From assembly GCA_963920665.1 (NCBI GenBank), contig OY987263.1, positions 34,522,547 to 34,586,546 on the forward strand: a DNA stretch of 64,000 nucleotides, read 5' to 3'. Under the pieces are notes generated by a model. That model had not been told where the DNA came from. It worked only from the letters and a program-made list of their open reading frames with translations, and did not search any database. A program made the translations under genes and the position numbers. Below, in pieces: positions 1-10,856 of this stretch (its first letter is position 1; the number at the start of each line of letters is the position of its first letter). The stretch is from Straminergon stramineum. Taxonomy: Eukaryota; Streptophyta; Bryopsida; Hypnales; Calliergonaceae.

Positions 1-1541
1 CACCCAAAACCGTCAAACTAAGCAATTCAGCGTAATTGGAGGCACCTTCGTCAAACATTTTTTTAGTATTATCAATTGAAAATCATGTTGTTTTTTTTAA
101 AAATTAGAATTTTTGGATAGGATATGTAATTACTATGAATTTTCAAAGTAAAAGCTCCTTAGGCCACTAAGACTATCATATAGTTTTGTTATATAATCAA
201 AATCTAGAGAATGTCCTTGGATATCATATTTTGGTACATTTGGGTATATAGTGTCAATTTTGCTTACATTATTCTACCAACCTTGTTTGTTACTCTCTAA
301 ATTTTTTTTTATCGTGAGGTTTTACTGTCATGCCCTAGCTTTGGAGTGCTCTTCCTTGTATAGATTTTAGACTATGCAATTTGAAATCTATACCTATCTT
401 AGAAATGAATGGAAAAATGGGTATATAGAATACCTCCATTTCACAAAATTTCCCACAGTTTCATATCTATGTTTCAGTATAGTGCACCACATATTGAAGC
501 ATAGTTTCACAAAAATAGTTGTCTACATGACCTATTTGACTTTGACAATTTCAATTTCAATAGTTTTATGAATCAAACAGCAAACCTTATCACTTTTCAT
601 TTCCTAAAATAGTGACAAAATATGGGGTGAGTGAATAAAGTCACAAACATCAAAACTGACAGCTGACTTGGCTACTGACATTAGATCATTTTCAGTGAGA
701 AGCAACACAAGTCCACATCTCCACAATAAAAAACGATGAAATGACCTCTCAGACGTTATTCAAATGTCAATACTATTGCTCTTGAACTTTCATTCGTCTA
801 CTACCATTTGCATACCCTTTAAGGTAGTTTGCTCTTATTGTAACCATCTTCTTCAAATAGCGCAATAGGCCCCTGTAAAATGAACAGTCAATGCTTCTAA
901 AATGGACTACTACAAATTTTAAAGCATAGTTAAGATTTGTCGGGAGATGATTTATACTTTGCTAATACATGGAATAAGAATTAGAGAGGGTCCATTTCAA
1001 AGCCACAGTATGTCCACTTCCTTTTTCTAAATGAAAATTGATTGCCCAATTACCTTCTTATAAATGGTAAAAGAATTTAGGGTCTGTTTAAGTATAGTAA
1101 TGGTTGCATTTAAGAACCTTGTATATTACTTTATGAATGTTGCAGTGCTTGTTTTGGTCAAGCCATATCTTTTTTCAGACTGTGTGTGTGGTTTTCGCAA
1201 GGCCTATGATCACAAATAGGTGCCTACCACAGAATTCTTTGAAAATTCATAAGTAATTCAAAAATGCTCCGAAAAATATGAAACCAATTGGGTTAGATTC
1301 CACATCAATTTTTCTTCAAGAGAAAAATAAAGAAAAATAATTTCATGCATCTAAGAACCATCGAAAAGGCCGACCAGCCCTTAAACGGTCACTTTAAGAG
1401 CATACTACCATACCTTCAATGCTTATCCTTGGCGAGTGAGGCATCGTGCGCCTGAAATTTCAAGTCTTAAAATTGCTCAGAAGTCTTGAAGTAAAGTAAC
1501 TGGCGTTTCAGGTTCAAGAATTTCATATTCACAACCTCTGC
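1..1541. other. AT-rich intergenic DNA, no gene seen
   Basis: No coding region, tRNA or clear mobile-element border is visible. A short stretch at about 784-820 matches about 4015-4050, so it probably marks the outer edge of the direct repeat that flanks the helicase; the 0.7 kb between it and 1548 would then be an insertion in this copy or a deletion in the other. Confidence 0.6.
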
Positions 1542-1547
1542 ATTTTT

Positions 1548-1981
1548 CCCCAGCAGAGTCACCGCTTCTGCACAAGAACAGGACGATTAACAGATACCAA
1601 GGTCGTACCTCCAACTGAAGATTTGTTGGATCTCGTCCTGCCAAACAGTTGTTGGCACTGGTTATATTCTACTTTTGCCAGAATGATCCATTCTGTTGTT
1701 CACAACGGGCAGTCTGCAGTGTAACATTCGACAACAGTGTAATTTACACTACGTAAGGGTTTACAACGTAAGTGACAACAAATGCACCTGTAAGTTAAAG
1801 GGTCTTGCCAATCCATGCACCGTCAGGTCTGTACAGTAGTTGTCAATATAGCTTCTGATCGACTTCCAGAAGTGGTAAGCTTTTGTGACGTGGATTACAG
1901 ATGGCGTACACTACCTGAATCTAATAAGAAAACGAGTAAATTCTGGACCAAACTTAAGTTACCCTGAACTCGACCCCTAAA
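1548..1981. repeat. Left direct repeat flanking the DEAD-box gene
   Basis: This segment is repeated in the same orientation at 4051-4565. Shared landmarks run in the same order: the CAGCAGAGTCA start, a CACAACGGGCAGTCTGCAG block, a CTTCCAGAAGTGGTAAGC block and a GACCCCTAAA end. This copy lacks about 100 bp present in the right copy. The helicase and its upstream flank lie between the two. Confidence 0.85.
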
Positions 1982-1993
1982 GGACCTCCGTCT

Positions 1994-3643
1994 CTAGTCA
2001 AGCGCCCGACACTGGCGAGCAAGTTGTGGAGGGACTTGGCTGCCACTCCGCACCAGCACCTCCATGAGATCAGGAAACATAGCAGAGTCTCCCGGAGTGA
2101 GAAACGTAGTGGCCACCCCTTGCTTCCCCGCTCGTCCAGTGCGTCCAATCCGATGTGTATACTTCTCAATCGTTTCCGGCATGTCGTAGTTCACAACCCG
2201 TGCAATATCCGGAATATCGATCCCGCGACCTGCCACATCCGTTGCAATCAGGCACTGACACCCCGATGTTGAGCTTCGGAATTTTTCCAACGTCGCCTCG
2301 CGCTCCTGCTGCACCTTGCCCCCGTGCAAGCTTGCGACTCGATACGAATCCCTACTTTTGTCAAGGTCTCTTGCTAGGATTTCCACTCTATATCGAGTAT
2401 TGACGAAAACTATGGTTTTGCTATTGGAGCTCTGTTTGTCGCTCAAAAGACGACGAAGTTTGTCTAATTTTTCATGTTCTTGGAGCATAAATACAATTTG
2501 GGAAATGAGGTCGGTTGTCTGGCCAGCGGATCCAATCGTTATGATCACAGGGTCACGGAGATAGTTTCTAGCGATTTGCTCCACTACAGGTGGCATTGTG
2601 GCGCTAAACATGACGGTGGTTCTGTAAATGGGAGAGTAAGGGTTAAGGTGGATTTCAGGTTTTTGATTGCTCGAAGGCATCGCATCTAATACGGCGGTTA
2701 CTTGTTCCTCGAATCCCATGTCGATCATGCGATCAGCTTCATCTAGGACCACGTACTTGCACTGGTTGAGCACCACGTATCGTCTTTCCAAGCAGTCAAG
2801 AAGGCGTCCTGGAGTGGCGATGACAATTTCGCACCCATGTTGGAGTTTTTGGCTCTGCTCTTCAATAGATTGGCCTCCCACTACAGACACCATGCGGATG
2901 TTAGTGTCCTTGAGGAACTGCGCAAATTTTTCTATCTCGAATGCAATTTGCATCACAAGCTCACGAGTTGGAGCCATGACAATTACGTGAGGTCCATCTT
3001 CAGGTGTTGCTTTTGGAAGCTTTGAAACGTAGGTGAGCATGGGCAACACGAATGCGGCTGTCTTCCCGAAGCTTGTCTCCGCAACACCAATCACATCGTG
3101 CAACTGGTTACCAATTGGAATGGCAGCCATTTGAATTGGGGATGGCTTTTTGTAACCAACTTTGTGCACAGCATGTATAAGCTCCGGAATCAGCCCACTC
3201 TCCTCCCAATTGCGCATTGGTTGTACATGATTGCAGGAGCCCTTGTAAGAAATGTTGTGATCCTCTCCGAAGATACACCAATCTCTTTGTGTCATCTTCT
3301 CACGCTCCTTCTCAGACCAATGGGGCTCAATTGCAAATCGATCCATCCCTCGTCCAAACACAAGTCGAGCGTCACGTGGACGTTCATAGAGTGGCTTTGT
3401 GTCTTGAGATGTGTCCTCACTGCGCTGCCAATCGAAGGAGAAACGAAACTTTTCACTTGGCTTGGTGACTCGCTTCTTTGCCTTTTGAGCTCCAATGTAC
3501 CGTTCCCTGATTGCCTCCAACTCCTTTGTACTTAATTTTGATTCTTCTTTTGGTGGTGAGTAATGTCGTTCAACCCTCCTACTTTGTGACTTGATGTTAC
3601 GCTCTTCATGCTTTGAAGTACAGTGAGTGGGATAATGGGCCAT
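1994..3643 (-). CDS. DEAD-box ATP-dependent RNA helicase, Prp28/RH21-like, truncated copy
   Basis: A single uninterrupted 549-residue frame. The family (Prp28, plant RH21, human DDX23) remodels the U1/5' splice-site pairing during spliceosome activation in the nucleus. Visible in order: the [13 protein letters not shown] and ISYKGS lead-in blocks, a Q-motif region (about 163-171), motif I (188-195), PTREL, TPGR, DEAD (301-304), SAT (347-349), a TIVFVNT block, [10 protein letters not shown] and HRIGRTGR (497-504). Two things are odd. Motif I reads AETSFGKT where the family has AETGSGKT, so two residues of the P-loop have changed. The protein also lacks most of the long charged N-terminus and the extreme C-terminus. 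The ATP-binding change makes normal helicase function doubtful. It could be a decaying duplicate; a decayed relative lies at 54598-56236. Family assignment is firm, function is not. Confidence 0.85.
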   Translation of the reverse strand: MAHYPTHCTSKHEERNIKSQSRRVERHYSPPKEESKLSTKELEAIRERYIGAQKAKKRVTKPSEKFRFSFDWQRSEDTSQDTKPLYERPRDARLVFGRGMDRFAIEPHWSEKEREKMTQRDWCIFGEDHNISYKGSCNHVQPMRNWEESGLIPELIHAVHKVGYKKPSPIQMAAIPIGNQLHDVIGVAETSFGKTAAFVLPMLTYVSKLPKATPEDGPHVIVMAPTRELVMQIAFEIEKFAQFLKDTNIRMVSVVGGQSIEEQSQKLQHGCEIVIATPGRLLDCLERRYVVLNQCKYVVLDEADRMIDMGFEEQVTAVLDAMPSSNQKPEIHLNPYSPIYRTTVMFSATMPPVVEQIARNYLRDPVIITIGSAGQTTDLISQIVFMLQEHEKLDKLRRLLSDKQSSNSKTIVFVNTRYRVEILARDLDKSRDSYRVASLHGGKVQQEREATLEKFRSSTSGCQCLIATDVAGRGIDIPDIARVVNYDMPETIEKYTHRIGRTGRAGKQGVATTFLTPGDSAMFPDLMEVLVRSGSQVPPQLARQCRALD

Positions 3644-3995
3644 GGCTACTCAAGTCTCTAACTACGAAAAATTACACATATATGGGACGACTTCTCCAAA
3701 CAAAATAACTAACAACAACACTACACCATGATGATTTATATACTTCTCATTTAACAAGTCCTCTTTTACTTTGACTTTGACTTTGACATTCAGACCTTGA
3801 ATAAGATATTAGGAATTGGAGCCTTGCACATCACTTGTTCAACATTTGACGTAGTCTACACTCTAAGGTGAAGAGCTCTAGGTAATTAGAAGTGATGCAG
3901 GAAGCATGTATGATGGTTGTTTTTATCTGTCTCAGTCAACAGCATTACTTAACTTCGGCTTCAAGCAAACTCTATAAAGTAAAAGCCCTTGAGGC
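3644..3995 (-). other. Upstream flank shared by both helicase copies
   Basis: The roughly 350 bp upstream of the helicase start closely match 56237-56592, upstream of the pseudogene. The duplicated unit therefore carried its 5' flank, and any promoter in it, so the second copy did not arise by simple reverse transcription of the mRNA. I cannot point to a specific TATA box. Confidence 0.75.
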
Positions 3996-4050
3996 AACCC
4001 TTGAAGCCCTGGTTGAACTTTCATTAGTCTAGTGCCATTTGCGTACCCTT

Positions 4051-4565
4051 CCAGCAGAGTCATCGCTTCTGTACAAAATCAAGACGATTAACAAATACCA
4101 AGGTCTTACCCCGAACTGAATTTTTTTTCGATCTCGTTCTGAAACAGTTGTTGGCGCTAATTATATTCTACTTTTGCCAGATCCAGATACATTTTGTTGT
4201 TCACAACGGGCAGTCTGCAGAACATTCGACAACAGTGTACACTACGGAAGAGACCTCAAGGGTTTGCGCAATTTACTGTAGGTATGAACCAGATACACCA
4301 GGGAAAACATCGGAGGAACAAAGTGAAACTAAGACAGCAATTCACGTGTTTACAACGTGAGTGACAACAAATGCACCTGTAAGGTAAAAGTTCTTGCCAA
4401 TCCAAGCATCGTCAGGTCTGTAATTGTCAAAATAGATTCTGACTTCCAGAAGTGGTAAGCTTTTGTGACGTGGGTTACAGATCGCATATGATAGCTGAAT
4501 CCAGTAAGAAAACGCGTCAATTTTGGACCAAACTATGTTAACTTGTGCTAAACTTGACCCCTAAA
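4051..4565. repeat. Right direct repeat flanking the DEAD-box gene
   Basis: Same-orientation partner of 1548-1981. It contains about 100 extra bases (about 4250-4355) and ends with the same GACCCCTAAA. Sequence after the end differs from that after the left copy, so the repeat has real borders. Confidence 0.85.
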
Positions 4566-4719
4566 TATATACTCCGTACTAAACAAGGATTTGAATCAGT
4601 CCCTTGATAGTCAACGACCAGTCGTGTTTCCCAGGTATGGTGTCATCCACATCAGCACCACAATAAAAAATGCAACAAAACAGGCCCTTCTTAGAACTGA
4701 GACCAAAAAGCATACTTAA

Positions 4720-4942
4720 CCCTTAAAGGACGGACTGGTGACCGTGGAAATCATGCCTTTTGGAATCGTGTGACATCATCTACATTAAAAAAAATAAAAA
4801 ATATACATTGGAGGTCAAAGTACTATAGAAGATCTTCCCTTTCCGCACAAAATTAGAAGGATGAATAGTTGCAGTTCTGTCCTAGATAGAGAGATTCCTT
4901 GTCATCCATCGGACACTAAACGTCCGTGTCAACGTTTATGGG
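4720..4942 (+). mobile_element. MITE family A, copy 1 (TTAA-type)
   Basis: A 223-bp element preceded by TTAA (4716-4719). The tips are CCCTTAAAGG on the left and, inverted, CCCATAAACG on the right. It matches 36599-36820 and 56838-57044 over its length, including the internal GTGACATCATCTAC block. The right-hand TTAA is not preserved. Confidence 0.8.
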
Positions 4943-5015
4943 TCCGCCAATTTGCCACTCACAGGGAGACCGGGAGGGTGATACCGGGGGTATAAACTTC
5001 TTCGAACTACACTAA

Positions 5016-5049
5016 GGGGGGGTATTTTCAAATCCCCCCCCCCCCCCCC
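5016..5049. other. G7/C16 homopolymer hairpin
   Basis: A run of 7 G is followed by an 11-base AT-rich loop and a run of 16 C. The two runs can pair as a 7-bp all-GC stem. In such AT-rich DNA this is a probable slippage or assembly-error site. Confidence 0.7.
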
Positions 5050-5099
5050 TCCCAAATCCCCCATGTAACTTCACACATACCCGGTCTTTTGTTCTCTTC

Positions 5100-5400
5100 A
5101 ACTAACTAGGAATGACATAATGACAAGCGAATGACAATTTATTGGATGAATGAAGTTCTCAACGGATGAAAATTTGACTGATGAATGACAAACTTGTGAA
5201 TGATTTTTTGGATGGATGAAAATCTGATAGATGAATGACAAAGTTCTCAATGAGTTTTTGGATGGATGAAGTTATGCCATTCAGATGACAAGTTTTTGGA
5301 TGAATTAATATGGATGAATTGTTCTAAATGGATTTAATTAGGATATTCAGATGGGAAGCTTTTGGAAGAATTTTTGGGGGATGGATAATTTTTGGGCAAG
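5100..5400 (+). repeat. Degenerate GGATGAAT-type tandem repeat
   Basis: The words GGATGAAT, GATGAATGAC and TTTTTGGATG recur irregularly about every 20-45 bases. There is no reading frame of note. Confidence 0.65.
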
Positions 5401-8400
5401 TGATATGAACCGAAGAAATACCTCAACTGTAGGAAATATTTGAGCAAAAGAGCACAACAGAACGCAATGCAAAAAATGGAATACACAGAGTGATAATATA
5501 GAAGCGATATTGTGAAAAGCTAATTCGACATTAGTGTAATCGTGAAAGATCACATTGACATCTTCCAATCTCAATTGGCATTCTGAACTTCTATCATGCA
5601 CTAAGGATAATGTTACCCTACATCCTCACTGTTAAAATCCACACCACCGAAAAGGGACTCGTCTTTCAATTCAAGTCTGATGGAGCAACTTCCAATGTAA
5701 GTTTGAAATGCTTGGCAAGAGCAAAGTGAACATGCATGCCATCAACAACAACACTCACTATGTTGCCATCGTAGTAGGCTATCAGCTCCTTCACCAAGAG
5801 AGAAAAGCCCCAATAATGACACACTGCTGAGGGTCTCTTTCTTGCATTCAATTCACATTGGGGAGCTCATCCTTCTCTTACTACTCTGTTCATATTTTGA
5901 GATCCACTGTCAAAACATCCTCCACACGACTGCCAAATGTAACAAGGAAAACAACTATTCCATCAATGGGTTTAATATATTAGATAATCATAACAAAGGA
6001 AATCTGGGTACAGAAATTCTACAACTTCCTCAAGTTTTTAACATCAACAAATATTGTGTAATTGTATACCCAATGCAAGAAAAATAAAGAAACAAATACA
6101 AGAAACAAACCTCTCATCCACGCGAGGGGTGCTTGACATCATAAAAGTCTTCGTTAACCGCACTGATTGAATTTCTACTTCTGATGCCATAATCTGAAAT
6201 CCACCAATAAATGAGAAGATATTAGCTTGACACACAACAAAAATGGAAAAAGGGCCCACAAATCAAGTCAAGGACGCTTCTCTAATCACTATTCCATTCA
6301 CGTACTGCAATACTGTAACATAATGACTTTTGTTTTTATATTTGTATTTAAATATGACTACGTGCAAGAAATGACTTCCAAGCTTCAATTGTAAGATCAA
6401 AGCAGCAACAAATATTGTTTACCTTATTAATCCAGAGACAAACACAAAGATCACAAATTCAATGTGAGTGGGAGTTAAAAAATAAGGACACACAATCCAG
6501 CTTCAAAATGACCCTCAAGCCAAGGTGTGCAGTGAAGTGCATCATCACTGTCCTTGCAACCTGTGCAAAAGTAAACATCTTTTTTTACACTTCATAAATT
6601 AGTGAACAAGAAAAGCAATGCTAGTAGATGATTACCAATTGGGTTGATGCTGAAAATACAAACATGGTGAAGATCCAAATGTTGATTCTTCAACTGTTCC
6701 TCTTTTGAGAAGGACCACAGAGGTGGTCAAAGGTGCGCTAACTCTGCTTTGGAAAATGGCCAGCTATTAATGTCTTTCTAAAAAATTGAGACTTCATGAT
6801 TTGAGAATGTCAAATTTGATTGATTATAATTTGACAAATATAATCGAGACGGTGTCCAAGTTTAAATCACCAGAACCAAAAAAGAACATAGTATGTGCTA
6901 GTAAAAAATATGCATTGAACAAAATACACTCTTCATAAGATCCACCCAAAAGTTTGAAGGAAATATTACGTTCACTTTGAGCCTCTTGGTCTTATGGGAG
7001 TTAATAGACAGTAGCCACAAGATAATAAATATTTAATTACCTTTATGTCGAAGATCTTTCCCACTTCACTCCCCACCCAAAACGATTGCCGTAACAACTC
7101 AATAGCAACAACCATGAATCAAAATTTCACTTCCAACACTTTGACTTCCACTGTAAGCTTGAAACAGATTGTAACAGTTTAGGATTAATTTCCCCTAAGG
7201 AAACGTCAATTTCCCGTCATTCCAAGTCCCTGCTCCTTCCTAATATAGAGGATAAAAAATGAGACATTGAGCATGGAACAAACCTATAAATTCAAAACAA
7301 TATAGAACTTTAAAATGAGACTATATATTTATGACCACCAACCTTCTAAAATGAGAACATGTGTCCCAAAGTAACTTCCTTTGACTCTATAGAGTTTTCA
7401 AAATATAAGCACTTCTATGGGAAATTACCCTACAAATCCACACAACTCATTGAAAAGACAAATGGGATGGATGGACATTTTCACCTTTGCTTTTCCCGGT
7501 AATACTCGGCCAACATATGTAATCGCTCATTGTCTGTTTTGGATGTGTATCCATCAAATCTTTTTTTTTTGAGGAATGAATTTTCTCAAGTGTTTTATCT
7601 CACTGAATAGTCTACCTCTCACAATATGAACATTTTCATTTAATTCCGTCATCACTAATTTCTCATCATCACTTTCTACGTGTACCTCCATGGGAACAAA
7701 TACATTGTTAGTAGTAAGATTCACCTCTTCTATTCCTTCATTTTCTTGTTCCCTCCGTGTTTTCCTATTAGTTCTTTTTCACATTTAATTGAGTTTCTCC
7801 ACTAAATAAGTCACTATGTCGTCCACCTCCCATGTCATACTAACCCCATAAAAAATTAAAGGCTCCATCTTATCATTTTCATCAATCTTCAAAAAACAAA
7901 GTCTCTTCAACCAATCTCGTTTAGTTTCCCCAATTTCTTGGGAACAATGTTCCATGGAAAATTCTAGCCATTGACGTGCTTTTTTCAAGTTCCGTTGTAT
8001 TTAAACCATTCTGATGGATAATAATAATGCAAAAAACTTCGTCCATATTTTTTTCCTTGAAGCCTATGAATTAAGGGAGGCAGCCTAAATATTTGATCAT
8101 ACTCAGGTATGATTCTTTCCCCAAGATCACGGGATAAAATTTGTGGAATGGTCTATACGTCCATAACTTTTGACATCTTTTTAGCTCCAAGGAAAAAAGT
8201 ACAACACGATTGTTTTGCTAAATATCCTTTATCTGCAAAGCCAGCTACAACAATTCAAGACTAATTCTATTCAAAGTCATGAAGCCTAAGATTCCAAGCC
8301 CTCATTCATTATAATCACGCAATACATATAAAAAAATGACCTACTAAATAACTATTCAAAAAAGAAAAAGCCCCAACTGTTGAGAACTCTTATTTCAATG

Positions 8401-8520
8401 AGATGGCTTCATTCCACGACTGTTACCTAGTTCTATTAAACTAAAAAGCCTTTGGATACCTATCTCTACTTCTCTGGCCCTGCAATTCTGATGTACCAAG
8501 AGTCAAGGAATCTTACCTAG
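5401..8520. other. Intergenic DNA with only weak coding hints
   Basis: About 3 kb without a gene I recognise. Short frames with some protein-like look occur on the minus strand at 6111-6190 (ATG then a GT donor), 5676-5845 and 7785-7988, but they do not join into a known family. I treat them as possible relics. Confidence 0.4.
6111..6190 (-). other. Possible first exon of an unrecognised gene or relic
   Basis: An ATG at 6190 opens a 26-codon frame that ends at a GT dinucleotide (6110-6109) suitable as a splice donor. A frame at about 5676-5835 on the same strand could follow it after an AG. I do not recognise either piece, and a stop soon ends the second. Confidence 0.2.
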
Positions 8521-8550
8521 ACACGGGATTCAAGAGTTGATCAAACAACA

Positions 8551-8645
8551 ACCATGCACCCACGCAGCTTTGACACCACCCACACACCTACACAACTTCA
8601 ACACCACTCATGCACCCATGCAGCTTCAACACCACCTGCGCAACT
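8551..8645 (+). repeat. Short degenerate tandem repeat
   Basis: A unit of about 25-30 bases containing ACCCATGCAGCTTCAAC recurs about three to four times with changes. Confidence 0.6.
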
Positions 8646-8966
8646 TCAATAGGTCTTTAGAATTGATGACTAGTTTCACAACTTCTTGCATCAAGATACA
8701 CAGAACTATTTTCTAGAGCCTCTTCTCTACATTACCACCTCTCCTCTATGAAACTAATTTTCAAACCCCCAAATCATCAAACCCTCTCTAAGACATTGAC
8801 AAGAGGCTTGCAACATCCATTTGTCTAAAACTTCACCAATTTACCAGTTCCAAATTCGGTTGCAAAAACTTGAAATCCTTGAAGCCATTTAGTTTAGCCA
8901 AAGAAGGTGACAACAATACAAATATGGAATACAAAAAACTATGTAGAAACAAGAAGGACGAAAAAG

Positions 8967-9257
8967 ATGGTAACACAGGATGGGAAAAACTCCACAAGAG
9001 CTTGGCGACAACAACGAAGCACAATAGTGCAAAGTTCGTGCAGAGGATGACATCATGCGCGCAAACCCTAGCTATAGAAGCCAGACACGTGTTTCAATAA
9101 AAGAGACAGTAACAAAGGTTGGGAGAAACTGAATGGTGAAGCTCCACGAGAGCTTGGCGACAATAACAAAGCACAGTCGTGTGAAGTTCTTGTGGAGGAA
9201 GACATCATGCGGCACAAACCCATGCTCTAGAAGCCAAACACGTATTTCAACAAAAAA
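8967..9257 (+). repeat. Two-unit tandem duplication of about 145 bp
   Basis: The block running from GGTAACA...GGGA through GAGCTTGGCGACAA to AAGCCA.ACACGT occurs twice in direct order, at about 8967-9103 and 9105-9257, with several differences. The frames across it are short, and I see no gene. Confidence 0.7.
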
Positions 9258-9439
9258 TAACTTCAACTTTTTAATTTTTTCATTGGGTAACTACTTTACA
9301 CATCAATTCTTTAGAGGCCAACCAACCTATGAGAGGCAAAATGATTGGTTTGCCCACTTCACATTATAAAAATATATTAAATTTTAACTCTATAGAGTTG
9401 AATTGACAATTTGTGAAAAGTCAATGTACAATGCTCTTT

Positions 9440-9950
9440 GAAAAAATGTTGTGGAATTCATAAACAATAAAGGTTGTTGAATTTGAGTTGTAGTTTCCAT
9501 TAGTATGGTTGGATTCACCAATGCTATCACCTATATATTTTTTTTTTATTTTGAAAGGGAAATTTTAAAATTCCTTCCAAATTATGTTATGAGAAAAGTA
9601 TTATCATTTCTGAGTAAAATTTGTGGAAATGGATTTGAAATGAGGTTTGCTTTGCATAGTGATTTTTTAAAATTTTTATGTTCTTAAAACCTGTCTCATT
9701 TTCACAATTCCAATTTTGAACTACAATGAATGCAATTTTGGCTCGGTCAACCATTTGACATATTTGCACATTTGTAATTTTAGAAAACAAAATACTCTAT
9801 TAATTCCAAATATAACCATTTCATAGGAGAACAACTTGATAAAATATCTCTACAAATTAGAATAACTTACATATATCCAAGCAACAATGAGGATGAAACT
9901 TGAATTTCAATATGTTCATCATCCAAAAATTGAATGATATAGTGATGATG
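9440..9950 (+). mobile_element. Family E element, copy 3 (old)
   Basis: It resembles 18190-18697 and, inverted, 43421-44000: a GAGTTGTAG block, a GGNTNGATTCACCAATG block, then a stretch around TTTTGAAAGG. Borders are eroded, so the limits are approximate. Confidence 0.6.
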
Positions 9951-10053
9951 GGTTAATCTATATAAAGACAAATGTGAGAATTGCATAGAGTAATTGAATT
10001 TTTTTTTAAAGTATCAATTTATGAATATCAAAATCAAAATGAAATCTAAATTA

Positions 10054-10852
10054 CCCCCCTGAAAGAACCAAATGGTGTTTTCTAGCAACATAGCGATTTG
10101 GGGCAGCTCACTATGAATGGAATTTTTATTTTTTTTCTTTGAAATTTGCACACTACATGTGCCCAAGGAGTAGCTTTATGGCCCAACAATTTTCATAACT
10201 TTTGAATACATGGTTAAAAAGTTATTGTATGATATGTAGTTTTCATTGCTTAGCGGGCAACCCAGGCAATAAAAAAATCTTCTTTAAAATCAGTTTTTTT
10301 TCAAAATGAATATTTGAAATTGATTTTCTAGATTAATATATACATGAAAATCTTTGAATCATTCCATTTTGATATATGAGATGAAAGTTATGAAGAGTTT
10401 TAGTTGTGGGCAATTTGTGGTTAGTAATGAAATCTTGACTCTAAAATAAACTCTTAAAACCATTATCTAACTCAATTTTCAATATTTTTGGAAAAAAATA
10501 AAAACTTGAGGTGTAGATTGTTTATTACAACACTATAACCATTGGGATTGGCATTCTTCAATTCCATAAATAAATTATTAACAACTTAGTATTTTGAATC
10601 ATTCTCTACTTCATTCTACTTACTAATTTTTTCCTATATGTTGTATAATTCCAAATGATCTAAAATTTATATCTTGTAATCTACATAGTGGAAATTTTTG
10701 AAATTTTTTTCACATCTTTTCAAACCATCATACCACAAGATCCTACGAATACATATGTCCAAAAATGGTTTTTTTCCAAAATTTGGTACTTGTACTAGAA
10801 ATAACATTTTTAGAGCATTTTTGGTGAAAACATAGTCAAGAACCTTGAGAAG
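10054..10852 (-). mobile_element. Family B element, copy 1 (TTAA-type)
   Basis: About 800 bp, non-coding, followed by TTAA (10853-10856). It is in the opposite orientation to copies at 14811, 15331, 34917 and 52640. Landmarks are a GGTTTTTTTCCAAAATTTGGTACTTG-like stretch near its end and the CATTGGGATTGGCATT block in the middle. It has an internal deletion relative to copy 2. Confidence 0.75.
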
Positions 10853-10856
10853 TTAA

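Noticed and set aside
1954..3535. Several open frames on the plus strand over the helicase
   Set aside because: They mirror the minus-strand helicase gene, which has clear family motifs; none of them has its own.
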